Below are positions 25,524 through 34,209 of a stretch of 64,000 nt of DNA, one piece after another. Within the stretch, counting starts at the first letter, position 1. The number at the start of each line of letters is the position of its first letter. A program made the translations under genes and the position numbers. Source of the stretch: Phycicoccus avicenniae (GTDB taxonomy: Bacteria > Actinomycetota > Actinomycetes > Actinomycetales > Dermatophilaceae); contig NZ_JAGSNF010000012.1 of the NCBI RefSeq assembly GCF_018139485.1, positions 107,640-171,639 of the forward strand. Reading direction: 5' to 3'. The notes under the pieces were generated by a model that did no database searches, had not been told where the DNA came from, and saw only the letters and a program-made list of their open reading frames with translations.

Positions 25524-26767
25524 CCGCGACCGCGACGGACGGGGACCGGGCGGTCCGCCCCGCGACCGCCGACACCCGCTCGGCGGCCCGGCGGGTCCGC
25601 GGGGTCGTCCTCTGGGCGCTCGCGCTCGTCGTCGGCGGGGCCCTGATCGCGCTCGCGGCGGGACGTCCGTCCCCGGACGAGTACCTCCACCCGGACGGCA
25701 CCGGCCAGACCGGGGCGCGGGCCCTCGTCGAGGTGCTCCGGGACCAGGGGGTCGACGTCGAGGTCGTCGAGACCACCGCCGAGGCCCTCGCCGCAGGAGC
25801 AAACGCCCCCGGGACCACCGTCGTCGTCGGCAACTCCTCGCTGCTCGGCGAGACCGCCGCCCGCGACCTGCTGCGCGGGTCCCGCGACGGGGACGGGGTC
25901 GTGCTCCTCGACGGCGCCCCCCAGGTGTTGTACGCGCTCGGCCTGGGCCTCGACGCGCTCCCCGCGACCGACGACATCGGCCCGGCCGGCTGCTCCGTGC
26001 GCTGGGTCCGGCCGGACGACGAGCTGCGACGGGTCTCGTGGACCCTCGTCGGGGCCGACGAGGACGGCGCCTCGACCGGCGGCCTGCCGCCCGGCGCGAC
26101 CGGCTGCTACGAGGTCGCCTCCGGGTCCGGGGACGACGCGCCGCCGCCGGGGCACGCGGCCGTGCTCGTCCCTGGGACGGCGGACCGCGCGCCGGTCACC
26201 GTCGTCGGCTTCCCCGACGCCGCGACGAACCGCTTCGTCACCGAGGCCGACCACGCCGGACTCGTCGTCCGCCTGCTCGGCGCCTCCCCCCGGCTCGTCT
26301 GGTTCCACCCGAACGCCGAGGCCCTCGCCGCCGGCCCGGACCAGGGCTCCGAGCCCGTCGCGCCCTCGTTCCTCGTGCCGGCGACGGCCGTCCTGGCGCT
26401 CGCCGTCCTCGCCTTCGCGCTCGCCCGCGGCCGCCGTCTCGGCCGTCTCGTCCCCGAGCGCCTGCCCGTCGTCGTCCGGGGCACCGAGACGACGGAGAGC
26501 CGCGCCGCGATGTACCGCGCCGCCTCCGACCGGGGCCGGGCCGCGGCCGTGCTCCGGCGGGCGAGCACCACCCGGCTCGCGTCCCGGCTGGGCCTGCCCG
26601 CCCACGCCCCCCTGCCGACGGTCGTCGCCGCCACCGCGGCCGCGACCGGTCTCGCGCCGTCGGAGGTCGACGCCGTCCTCCGCGACTCCGTACCGCCGGA
26701 CGAGGCCGCCCTCGTCCGCCTCGCCCAGCAGCTCACCCGCCTCGAGGAGAAGGTCAGCACCCCATGA
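25520..26767 (+). CDS. DUF4350 membrane protein
   Basis: 415 residues with an N-terminal membrane helix (about 30-48), a large extracytoplasmic domain starting with GRPSPDEYLHPDGTGQTGARALVEVLRDQGVDVEVV, the DUF4350 signature, a second helix (about 290-310) and a cytoplasmic tail. The domain resembles a periplasmic GATase-like fold without obvious catalytic residues. It is coupled by ATGA overlaps to DUF4129 upstream and MoxR downstream; Rv3691 equivalent. Confidence 0.85.
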   Translation: MTATATDGDRAVRPATADTRSAARRVRGVVLWALALVVGGALIALAAGRPSPDEYLHPDGTGQTGARALVEVLRDQGVDVEVVETTAEALAAGANAPGTTVVVGNSSLLGETAARDLLRGSRDGDGVVLLDGAPQVLYALGLGLDALPATDDIGPAGCSVRWVRPDDELRRVSWTLVGADEDGASTGGLPPGATGCYEVASGSGDDAPPPGHAAVLVPGTADRAPVTVVGFPDAATNRFVTEADHAGLVVRLLGASPRLVWFHPNAEALAAGPDQGSEPVAPSFLVPATAVLALAVLAFALARGRRLGRLVPERLPVVVRGTETTESRAAMYRAASDRGRAAAVLRRASTTRLASRLGLPAHAPLPTVVAATAAATGLAPSEVDAVLRDSVPPDEAALVRLAQQLTRLEEKVSTP

Positions 26768-27891
26768 GCGACACCCCCGACGCCCGACCCGACGAGACCC
26801 GGCCCGACGAGACCCGGCCCGCGCCGACCGACGAGCAGGCCTCGCAGGGGACGACACCCGCCACGCCGGACGTCCCCACCGCGTCCGCGCCGCCCGCCGA
26901 CGCACCCGTCGGCAGGTCCGCGAGCGCTCCGCAGCTCGAGGCGCCGGACGCCCGGGAGGCCCTCGTCCGGGTCCGCGACGAGGTGGCCAAGGCCGTCGTC
27001 GGCCAGGACGCCGCGGCCGCCGGCATGCTCGTCGCGCTGCTGTGCCGCGGCCACATCCTCCTCGAGGGCGTGCCGGGCGTCGCCAAGACCCTCCTCGTCC
27101 GCACGCTCGCCGCCTCCCTCGACGTCGGCACCAAGCGCGTCCAGTTCACCCCCGACCTCATGCCCGGCGACCTCACCGGCTCACTGGTCTTCGACGCCAA
27201 GGACGGGGAGTTCTCCTTCCGTCCCGGCCCGGTGTTCACCCAGCTGCTCCTCGCGGACGAGATCAACCGGACCCCCCCGAAGACGCAGTCCGCCCTCCTC
27301 GAGGCGATGGAGGAGCGGCAGGTCTCGGTCGACGGCACCCCGCACGCCCTCCCCGCGCCCTTCCTCGTCGCCGCGACCCAGAACCCCGTCGAGTACGAGG
27401 GCACGTACCCGCTGCCGGAAGCCCAGCTCGACCGCTTCCTCCTCAAGGTCGTCCTCCCGGTCCCCGAGCGGGAGCAGGAGATGACGGTCCTGCAGCGGCA
27501 CGCCGCGGGCTTCGACCCGCGCGACCTCGCCGCCGCCGGGGTCCGCCCCGTCGCGAGCGCCGCGGACATCGACGCCGGCGCCGCCGCCGTCCGCTCCGTC
27601 GAGGTCTCCCCCGAGGTCGTCGGCTACGTCGTCGACATCGCGCGGGCCACCCGCACCTCGCCCTCGCTCGCCCTCGGGGTCTCCCCCCGCGGGGCGACGG
27701 CGCTCCTCGCCACGGCCCGGGCGTGGGCCTGGCTCAGCGGCCGCGGCTACGTCACCCCCGACGACGTCAAGGCCCTCGCCGTCGCCACCCTCGCCCACCG
27801 GCTCACCCTCCGCCCGGAGGCCGAGCTCGAGGGCACCTCGGTCACCTCGGTCCTGCACGGCGTGCTGTCCTCGGTGCCCGTCCCCCGCTGA
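26764..27891 (+). CDS. MoxR-family AAA+ ATPase
   Basis: 375 residues. A disordered N-terminal ~55 residues with DETRPDETRP repeats precede the AAA+ core: Walker A GVPGVAKT, FTPDLMPGDLTG, Walker B LLLADEINR, sensor 1 ATQNPVEYEGTYPLPEAQLDRF, and the C-terminal lid. MoxR ATPases act as chaperones for complexes containing VWA-domain proteins; the VWA/DUF58 gene follows directly (TGATG overlap). Rv3692 (moxR2) equivalent. Confidence 0.92.
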   Translation: MSDTPDARPDETRPDETRPAPTDEQASQGTTPATPDVPTASAPPADAPVGRSASAPQLEAPDAREALVRVRDEVAKAVVGQDAAAAGMLVALLCRGHILLEGVPGVAKTLLVRTLAASLDVGTKRVQFTPDLMPGDLTGSLVFDAKDGEFSFRPGPVFTQLLLADEINRTPPKTQSALLEAMEERQVSVDGTPHALPAPFLVAATQNPVEYEGTYPLPEAQLDRFLLKVVLPVPEREQEMTVLQRHAAGFDPRDLAAAGVRPVASAADIDAGAAAVRSVEVSPEVVGYVVDIARATRTSPSLALGVSPRGATALLATARAWAWLSGRGYVTPDDVKALAVATLAHRLTLRPEAELEGTSVTSVLHGVLSSVPVPR

Positions 27892-29180
27892 TGGCCCTGA
27901 CGACCCGCACCGCGCTGCTGGTGCTGCTCGGACTCGTCCCCGTCGTGCTGCGGCCGGCGGGGTCGACGGTCTGGCTGTGGCTCGCGGTCGTCGTGGTCCT
28001 CGTCGGTCTCGACCTGCTGCTGGCGGCATCGCCGGGTGCGCTGTCGCTGACCCGCGAGGGCGCCCGCCAGGTGCGGATGGGCGAGGCCGTGACGACGGGC
28101 CTCGTCGTCGAGAACACCGGACGCCGGACCGCCCGGGGGCTGCTGCGGGACGGCTGGCCGCCCTCCGCGGGCGCGTCGCCGTCCCGGCACCCGCTCGCCG
28201 TCCCGGCCGGGGAGCGCCGGCGCGTCACGACGACCCTCACCCCGACCCGACGGGGCGACCGCCGGGCCGACCGGGTCACCGTGCGCCTCCACGGGCCGCT
28301 CGGGCTCGCCGGGCGGCAGCGCTCCGTCGAGGTGCCCGGCACCCTCCGGGTGCTCCACCCCTTCCCCGCCCGCAAGCACCTGCCGAGCCGGCTCGCGGTG
28401 CTGCGCGAGCTCGACGGCCGGGCGGCCGTACGCACCCGGGGGCAGGGCACGGAGTTCGACAGCCTCCGCGACTACGTCGAGGGGGACGACGTGCGCTCCA
28501 TCGACTGGCGGGCCACCGCCCGGCGCCGCGACCTCGTCGTGCGCACCTGGCAGCCCGAGCAGCACCGCCGTGTCGTCCTCGTCGTCGACACCGGTCGCAC
28601 GAGCGCCGGACGGGTCGGCGACGCCCCCCGGCTCGACGCCGCGATGGACGCGGCGCTGCTGCTCACGGCGCTCGCCGGTCACGCCCGCGACCGGGTCCAG
28701 GTCCTCGCGGGCGACCGGCGGGTGCACGCCCGGGTCACGGGGGCCGACCGGGCCGCGCTGCTCCACGACGTCATCAGCACGCTCGCCCCGGTGGACCCGC
28801 ACCTCGTCGAGACCGACTGGGGCCTGCTCGCCGGTGAGGTGACGCGCTCGACCCACCGCTCGCTCGTCGTCCTGCTCACCCCCCTCGAGCCCGCGGCGCT
28901 CGAGGAGGGCCTGCTGCCGGTGCTGCCCACGCTCGTCGCCCACCACCGGGTCGTCGTCGCCTCGGTCGCCGACCCGGCCGTCGCGGCGATGCGGACCGCC
29001 CGCGCCGACTCGGCGCAGGTGTGGGAGGCCGCCGCCGCCGAGCGGACGACCGCCCTGCGCGGCGCCGCGGCCGACGCCCTGGGGCGGCTGGGGGTCGACG
29101 TGCTCGACGCCGGGCCCGACGAGCTGCCGGTGCGGCTGGCGGACCACTACCTCGCGCTGAAGCGGCAGGGGCTGCTCTGA
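27891..29180 (+). CDS. DUF58 (VWA-like) membrane protein
   Basis: 429 residues. Two N-terminal membrane helices (about 6-45), a beta-rich middle region, then the DUF58 core RGQGTEFDSLRDYVEGDDVRSIDWRATARRRDLVVRTWQPEQ and a VWA-like strand VVLVVDTGRTSAG with a MIDAS-like DxGxTS. It is the likely client of the MoxR ATPase upstream. Rv3693 equivalent. It is the last gene of this strand of the locus; the SpoIIM-type gene converges on it. Confidence 0.88.
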   Translation: MALTTRTALLVLLGLVPVVLRPAGSTVWLWLAVVVVLVGLDLLLAASPGALSLTREGARQVRMGEAVTTGLVVENTGRRTARGLLRDGWPPSAGASPSRHPLAVPAGERRRVTTTLTPTRRGDRRADRVTVRLHGPLGLAGRQRSVEVPGTLRVLHPFPARKHLPSRLAVLRELDGRAAVRTRGQGTEFDSLRDYVEGDDVRSIDWRATARRRDLVVRTWQPEQHRRVVLVVDTGRTSAGRVGDAPRLDAAMDAALLLTALAGHARDRVQVLAGDRRVHARVTGADRAALLHDVISTLAPVDPHLVETDWGLLAGEVTRSTHRSLVVLLTPLEPAALEEGLLPVLPTLVAHHRVVVASVADPAVAAMRTARADSAQVWEAAAAERTTALRGAAADALGRLGVDVLDAGPDELPVRLADHYLALKRQGLL

Positions 29181-29286
29181 GGGCGGCCGGTCGGGTCCCG
29201 CTCCTCGAGGGGTCAGGACGCGCCACTCTCAACGTCACAGCACACCTCCACAGGTCGTGTTGTGGCCCCTCGACCGTCCGCCGTCG

Positions 29287-30282
29287 TCAGGCGGCCACGA
29301 GGTCGCTGTCGCCGACGTCACGGTCGGCGAGATCACCCGTCGCCCCGCGGGCCGCCGCGCGGCGCCCCACGACGAACACGTAGGCGACGAACAGCACCTC
29401 GGCGACGACACCGATGGACACTCGGGCCCACGTCGGGAGGCCGGAGGGGGTGACGAAGCCCTCGATGACGCCGCTCACGAAGAGGACGACGACGAGACCG
29501 AGGACGACGGCGACGGCGGAGCGGGCCTCCCGCGCCAGCGAGGCCCCCCGTGGCACGGGCCCGGGGTCCACCCAGGACCAGAAGATCCGCAGCCCCACGG
29601 CGCCGGCGACGAAGATCGCCGTGAGCTCGAGGAGCCCGTGCGGGAGGATGAGCCCGAAGAACAGCCCCGTCCGGTCGTGGTAGGCCATGAGCGCCCCGGC
29701 GATCCCGACGTTGACGACGTTGACGACGAGGACGTAGACGACCGGTAGGCCGAGGATGCCGAGGGCGACCGCCTGGGCCGCCACCCACGCGTTGTTCGTC
29801 CACACGAGCCCGGTGAAGTCGAGGTGGGCGTACTCGGAGTAGTACTGCTCGAAGTCGGTGCCGACGAAGGCCTCGATCTCGGCGGGGGTCATCGTCGAGG
29901 TCCACACCTCGGGGTGGGTGTAGGCGTACCACCCGACGACGAACGCGACGGCGACGTTGACGAGCGCCGTCGTCACCCACCACCAGCGCAGCCGGTACAG
30001 CGCCGCCGGGAAGGTCGAGGTGAAGAATCCGAGGAGGCCGCGCCAGCTGCTCGTGCGGCGGCCGGAGGCCGCGAGCCGCGCCCGGGCCAGCACCGAGGAG
30101 AGGTGGGCGACGACGGCCGGGTCGGGGCTCGCCGAGCGCACGACCGACAGGTGGGTCGACACGCGCTGGTAGAGGTCGAGCAGCTCGTCGGCCTCGGCCC
30201 CGGTGAGCCGCCGGCGCTGCACGAGCTCTTCGAGCCGCCGCCACTGGTGGGCGTGCGCGGCGACGTACGCGTCGAGGTCCAC
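29287..30282 (-). CDS. SpoIIM-family (stage II sporulation protein M-like) membrane protein
   Basis: 331 residues. A cytoplasmic helical start (WRRLEELVQRRRLTGAEADELLDLYQR) is followed by five or six membrane helices with FGLILPHGLLELTAIFVAGAVGLRI, the SpoIIM family signature. In actinobacteria this gene sits in the MoxR/DUF58 locus (Rv3694c), not in a sporulation operon. GTG at 30282 is 6 bases after TAGGCT on the minus strand, so it is leaderless. Its partner RDD gene lies beyond an inserted sigma factor pair. Confidence 0.87.
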   Translation of the reverse strand: MDLDAYVAAHAHQWRRLEELVQRRRLTGAEADELLDLYQRVSTHLSVVRSASPDPAVVAHLSSVLARARLAASGRRTSSWRGLLGFFTSTFPAALYRLRWWWVTTALVNVAVAFVVGWYAYTHPEVWTSTMTPAEIEAFVGTDFEQYYSEYAHLDFTGLVWTNNAWVAAQAVALGILGLPVVYVLVVNVVNVGIAGALMAYHDRTGLFFGLILPHGLLELTAIFVAGAVGLRIFWSWVDPGPVPRGASLAREARSAVAVVLGLVVVLFVSGVIEGFVTPSGLPTWARVSIGVVAEVLFVAYVFVVGRRAAARGATGDLADRDVGDSDLVAA

Positions 30283-30388
30283 CCCGTCAGCCTAGGCGAC
30301 CCCCGGTCCGGGCGATGATGCAACCGGGCCGGGGGGCCCACGCGTACACCCGATGACCCGACCGACCGGACCGACCGCAGGGAGCCGC

Positions 30389-30877
30389 ATGGAACCCGAG
30401 GAGTTCGACGCCTGGTACGAGGCCGCGTTCGCGCGGCTCGTGCGCCAGGTGTACGCGATGACGGGCGACGAGGAGGAGGCCCGCGACTGCGTGCAGGAGG
30501 CGTTCGTGCGGGCCTGGGACCGCCGCTCGCGGATCGACGCCGGGCGGGGACGGGACGCGTGGATCCGCACGACCGCCCACCGGCTCGCGGTGTCCCGGTG
30601 GCGACGGCGGCGGATGGACCGCCGGGCCTCGGACCGGGCGGTCGGCGTCACGGTGGCCGCCGACGGTCCGGACGAGCGCCGGGTCGCGCTCGTCGCAGCG
30701 CTGCGCCACCTGCCCGAGGCCCAGCGGGTCGCCCTCGTCCTGCACCACATCGCCGACCTCTCGGTCGACGAGGTCGCCGCGGAGACCGGCGCGCCCGCCG
30801 GCACCGTCAAGGCGCGCCTCTCCCGGGGCCGCGCCGCGCTGGCCGACCTGCTGGCGGAAGGAGCCACCCATGCCTGA
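30389..30877 (+). CDS. ECF RNA polymerase sigma factor (SigE family)
   Basis: 162 residues with sigma region 2 (FDAWYEAAFARLVRQVYAMT, EEARDCVQEAFVRAWDRR) and region 4 (LRHLPEAQRVALVLHHIADL, VDEVAAETGAPAGTVKARLSRGR). I start at the ATG at 30389, with GGGAG just upstream; an in-frame ATG at 30353 lacks a ribosome site. Its end overlaps the following membrane protein by 8 bases, the arrangement of a sigma factor with its regulator. It sits between the SpoIIM and RDD genes of the MoxR locus. Confidence 0.88.
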   Translation: MEPEEFDAWYEAAFARLVRQVYAMTGDEEEARDCVQEAFVRAWDRRSRIDAGRGRDAWIRTTAHRLAVSRWRRRRMDRRASDRAVGVTVAADGPDERRVALVAALRHLPEAQRVALVLHHIADLSVDEVAAETGAPAGTVKARLSRGRAALADLLAEGATHA

Positions 30878-31805
30878 GCACCCCGTCGACCCGCTCGAGG
30901 AGGCCTTCGAGTCGATGCGCGACACGAGCCGGTACCCGCTGCCGGACCTGGACCCGGGCACGGTGCGTGGCCTGGGCGACCGGCGCCGTCGCCGCCGGCG
31001 GGCCGTCGCCGGGGGGTCGGTGGCGGCGGCGGCCGTCGCCGTCCTCGCCGGTGCCGTCCTCGTCGTCGGGGGCGGACCCGAGCCCGAGCCGCTGCCGGCC
31101 GGACCGACCCGCAGCACGACACCGACGCCGTCGTCCACCCCCCCGGCCCCCAGCGGGACGGCCGAGGCCACCCCGACCGGACCGCCGACGACCACCCCGA
31201 CCGTCGACGCGACCCCGACCGCCCCGTCGACGGCCCCGCCGCCCTCACCCGCGGCCCCGCTCGACCCCGCGACGATGCCGCTCACGGCCGGCTACCCGGA
31301 CACGAACGAGGACGGGACCGCCACGCGGGTCGAGCGCGGTCCGGGTCCGGGCGTGGACGTCTGCGGGCAGACGATCCTCACCGGGCGGGACGCGCGGTCG
31401 GTCGCCGTCGGCCGGTTCCTCGGCGGCGAGGACTTCCGCAGCAGGACGCTCGTCGTCTTCTCGGACGAGGCCGAGGCCCGGGCCGCCCTGGAGTGGACGG
31501 CGGCCACCGTCCGCGACTGCGTCGGGTCGCCGGACCTCCCGGCCGGCTCGTCGGTCACCGTCCTCGGGGAGGCCGAGGGTCCCGGGACCTTCCTGTGGTC
31601 CCAGGACTACGGACCGGTCGGCGGGCCCGCGATGGCCACCGGCATCCGGCGGCTCGTGCTGCTCGGCGACGCCCTGCTCGTCGACACCGTGGACGGCGAG
31701 GCGTGGGGGCCGGGCGGCTCCGCCGACGACGAGGACGTCGTCGCGACCCGGGAGGCGCTCGTCCCCGTCGTCGAGGCGGTGCGTGGGGCCCGGGGCTCCG
31801 GCTGA
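30870..31805 (+). CDS. Single-pass membrane protein paired with the ECF sigma factor (putative anti-sigma)
   Basis: 311 residues. Short cytoplasmic N-terminus (LEEAFESMRDTSRYPLPDLDPGTVRGLGDRRRRRRR, about 1-43), one membrane helix (about 45-68), a Thr/Pro-rich extracytoplasmic linker (about 72-130), and a globular domain with two Cys (VDVCGQTIL and VRDCVGSP). GGAAGGAG precedes the ATG. The N-terminal part is short for a classical anti-sigma domain, so its role as an anti-sigma is inferred from the 8-base overlap with the sigma gene and the topology. Confidence 0.7.
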   Translation: MPEHPVDPLEEAFESMRDTSRYPLPDLDPGTVRGLGDRRRRRRRAVAGGSVAAAAVAVLAGAVLVVGGGPEPEPLPAGPTRSTTPTPSSTPPAPSGTAEATPTGPPTTTPTVDATPTAPSTAPPPSPAAPLDPATMPLTAGYPDTNEDGTATRVERGPGPGVDVCGQTILTGRDARSVAVGRFLGGEDFRSRTLVVFSDEAEARAALEWTAATVRDCVGSPDLPAGSSVTVLGEAEGPGTFLWSQDYGPVGGPAMATGIRRLVLLGDALLVDTVDGEAWGPGGSADDEDVVATREALVPVVEAVRGARGSG

Positions 31806-31845
31806 CCCGGTCCGTCCGGGGCGGCGCTCCGGATAGCCTGGGCTC

Positions 31846-32679
31846 GTGGCGGACGCGGTCGAGGAGGGCATCGGGTACCGGGCGTACGCGTCCGAGGACG
31901 TCGTCACCGGTGAGGGCGTCGCCGTCGAGCTGCCCGTCGCGACCACCCTCTCCCGTGCGGCGAGCGGCCTCATCGACCTCGCCCTCGAGCTCGCCGTGCT
32001 CCTCGTCGCGGTGTTCGCCGTCGGACCGCTCATCGCCTTCCAGTCCGACGCGGTGGCCCAGGCGGCCGGACTCGTGACGAGCGTCGCCGTGCTCGTCGTG
32101 CTCCCGGCGACGCTCGAGACCCTGACGCGTGGCCGCACCGTCGGGAAGCTCGCCCTCGGCCTGCGGACCGTCCGCGACGACGGTGGCCCGATCCTCGGCC
32201 GGCACGCCATCGTGCGGGCGCTCGTCGGCTTCGTCGAGATCTGGCTGCTCACCGGGGTCCCCGCCCTCGTCGCGTCCGTGGCGACGAGCCGCGCCAAGCG
32301 GCTCGGGGACCTCGCGGCGGGCACGTACGTCGTCTCCCAGCGCTCTCGGCTGCGCCTGCCCCCGCCCCCGGAGATGCCGCCGCCGCTCGCGTCGTGGGCG
32401 ACGACCGCCGACGTCGCCGCCCTGCCGTCCGGCCTCACGGTCGCCGTGCGGCAGTTCCTCGCCCGGGCGGGGTCGCTGCCCGCCGCGTCCCGCGAGCCGC
32501 TCGCCCGTGAGCTGGCCGGCGAGGTGCGGCGCTTCGTCGCCCCGGCGCCGCCGGACGGGTTCCACCCGGAGTACGTGCTCGCCGCGGTCGTCGCCGAGCG
32601 ACGCCGCCGCGACACCGAACGGCTCGCCCGGGAGCGGGCACTGCACGATCGGGTCGTCGGCCGGGACCCGCTCGGCTGA
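31846..32679 (+). CDS. RDD-family membrane protein
   Basis: 277 residues. The RDD core has SRAASGLIDLALELAVLLVAVF (Arg/Asp pattern of helix 1), TRGRTVGKLALGLRTVRDDGGP and RAKRLGDLAAGTYVV, with about four membrane helices; a cytoplasmic C-terminal ~100 residues follow. GTG at 31846 lies 6 bases after TAGCCT (leaderless). It corresponds to Rv3695 of the MoxR locus and is divergent from the SpoIIM gene except for the inserted sigma pair. Function unknown. Confidence 0.87.
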   Translation: MADAVEEGIGYRAYASEDVVTGEGVAVELPVATTLSRAASGLIDLALELAVLLVAVFAVGPLIAFQSDAVAQAAGLVTSVAVLVVLPATLETLTRGRTVGKLALGLRTVRDDGGPILGRHAIVRALVGFVEIWLLTGVPALVASVATSRAKRLGDLAAGTYVVSQRSRLRLPPPPEMPPPLASWATTADVAALPSGLTVAVRQFLARAGSLPAASREPLARELAGEVRRFVAPAPPDGFHPEYVLAAVVAERRRRDTERLARERALHDRVVGRDPLG

Positions 32680-32719
32680 GCAGCCGCGTTCGGCGGGTGG
32701 GGCGAGCTCTCGGCCGAGG

Positions 32720-33826
32720 TCAGGCGCCGAGCGCGGCGTAGCCCGGCTTGACGACGTGGTCGATGAGCTCGAGGCGCTCGTCGAAGGGCAGGAACGCCGA
32801 CTTCATCGCGTTGATCGTCACCCAGCGCAGGTCCTCGAGGTCCCAGCCCGCCTCGTCGACGAGCAGCTGCATCTCGCGGGACATCGACGTGCCGCTCATG
32901 AGCCGGTTGTCGGTGTTCACGGTGACCCGGAAGCGCAGGTCCTTGAGCATCGTGATCGGGTGCGTGGCGACGGACTCGGCCGCCCCGGTCTGGATGTTCG
33001 AGCTCGGGCACATCTCAAGCGGGACGCGGCAGTCGCGGACGTACGCGGCGAGCCGGCCGAGGACCGGTGCCCCGTCGCCGCCGGTCGCGACGTCGTCGAC
33101 GATCCGCACGCCGTGCCCGAGCCGGTCGGCGCCGCACCACTGGAGGGCCTCCCAGATCGACGGCAGCCCGAACGCCTCGCCCGCGTGGATCGTGAAGTGG
33201 GCGTTCTCGCGGCGCAGGTACTCGAAGGCGTCGAGGTGCCGGGTGGGCGGGAAGCCGGCCTCGGCGCCGGCGATGTCGAAACCGCCGACGCCGCGGTCGC
33301 GGTAGGTCACGGCGAGGTCGGCGATCTCGCGGCCGTTGGCGGCGTGGCGCATCGCCGTGAGCAGCGCGACGACGCGGATCGGCGTCCCGGCGGCGGCCGC
33401 CTCGGCCTCCCCCGCGCGGAAGCCTGCGAGGACCGCCTCGACGACCCGGTCCAGGGGCAGGCCGCGCTCGATGTGCAGCTCCGGGGCGAAGCGGGACTCG
33501 GCGTAGACGACCCCGTCGGCGGCCAGGTCGAGGGCGCACTCGCGGGCGACCCGGGTCAGCTGCTCCTCGGTCTGCATGACGGCGACGGTGTGCGAGAAGG
33601 TCTCGAGGTAGCGCTCGAGGGACCCGGAGTCCGCGGCGTCGCGGAACCACGTCCCGAGGGCGGCGGCGTCGGTTGTCGGCAGCCCGTCGTAGCCCGACGC
33701 CTCCGCGAGCTCGACGACGGTCGCCGGCCGCACGCCCCCGTCGAGGTGGTCGTGCAGGAGGGCCTTGGGGGCCCGCCGGACCATCTCCGGCGTCGGTCGC
33801 GGGGCGGGGGTCGTCGCGTCGGTCAC
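32720..33826 (-). CDS. add: Adenosine deaminase
   Basis: 368 residues. Zinc TIM-barrel hydrolase making inosine from adenosine. Zinc and catalytic motifs visible: [12 protein letters not shown] (HxH), [10 protein letters not shown] (His and Glu), RLGHGVRI and [13 protein letters not shown] with the zinc Asp. The GTG at 33826 is chosen since TAGGGT ends 7 bases before it on the minus strand; an earlier GTG at 33835 overlaps that -10. Together with deoA, cdd and PNP it serves nucleoside salvage. Confidence 0.94.
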   Translation of the reverse strand: MTDATTPAPRPTPEMVRRAPKALLHDHLDGGVRPATVVELAEASGYDGLPTTDAAALGTWFRDAADSGSLERYLETFSHTVAVMQTEEQLTRVARECALDLAADGVVYAESRFAPELHIERGLPLDRVVEAVLAGFRAGEAEAAAAGTPIRVVALLTAMRHAANGREIADLAVTYRDRGVGGFDIAGAEAGFPPTRHLDAFEYLRRENAHFTIHAGEAFGLPSIWEALQWCGADRLGHGVRIVDDVATGGDGAPVLGRLAAYVRDCRVPLEMCPSSNIQTGAAESVATHPITMLKDLRFRVTVNTDNRLMSGTSMSREMQLLVDEAGWDLEDLRWVTINAMKSAFLPFDERLELIDHVVKPGYAALGA

Positions 33827-33962
33827 GGCGCTCACCCTAGCGACGGGGCCGGCCCGTCGACGAGCGGCCCGGGACGGGACCGGGCCGGTGTCGCCGCGAG
33901 GGAGTGGACCGGGCCGCCGGCGGGTACAAGGACCGTCATCGTCCACAGAAAGGCAGCACACC

Positions 33963-34118
33963 GTGATCATCCTCGGCGTCATCCTGCTCCTCGTCGGCCT
34001 CGTGGCCGACATCTCGATCCTCGTGACGCTCGGCGTCATCCTCGCCCTCGTGGGCGTGGTGCTCGCCGTGCTCGGAGGCACCGGCCGCGCGATCGGCGGA
34101 CGCCGACACTGGTTCTGA
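33963..34118 (+). CDS. DUF6131 small hydrophobic protein
   Basis: 51 residues: two short hydrophobic segments ([15 protein letters not shown] and [19 protein letters not shown]) and a conserved basic/aromatic tail [11 protein letters not shown], as in the actinobacterial DUF6131 family. AGAAAGG precedes the GTG at 33963. It is a lone gene divergent from add, with a strong terminator hairpin after it. Function unknown; a membrane-embedded stress peptide is possible. Confidence 0.8.
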   Translation: MIILGVILLLVGLVADISILVTLGVILALVGVVLAVLGGTGRAIGGRRHWF

Positions 34119-34126
34119 GCCGACCG

Positions 34127-34169
34127 ACGACGCGCCGTCCCGCATCCGCGCGGGGCGGCGCGCCGTCGT
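34127..34169 (+). terminator. Hairpin after the DUF6131 gene
   Basis: ACGACGCGCCGTCCCGC (from 34127) pairs with GCGGGGCGGCGCGCCGTCGT (to 34169), with one small bulge and one mismatch. It lies between the DUF6131 stop and the converging deoA stop. Confidence 0.6.
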
Positions 34170-34209
34170 GTGGGGCCGGTGTGGTGCGGCGACGGCCCGC
34201 GTCGGCCCG

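Noticed and set aside
26785..26820. Direct repeat in the 5' end of the MoxR gene
   Set aside because: It encodes DETRPDETRP in frame in a disordered tail; no sign of a mobile element.
26764..29180. Calling the MoxR-DUF58 locus an aerotolerance or methanol dehydrogenase operon
   Set aside because: Those names come from Bacteroides (Bat) and methylotroph (Mox) relatives; the flanking DUF4350, DUF4129, SpoIIM and RDD genes are the actinobacterial type of unknown function.
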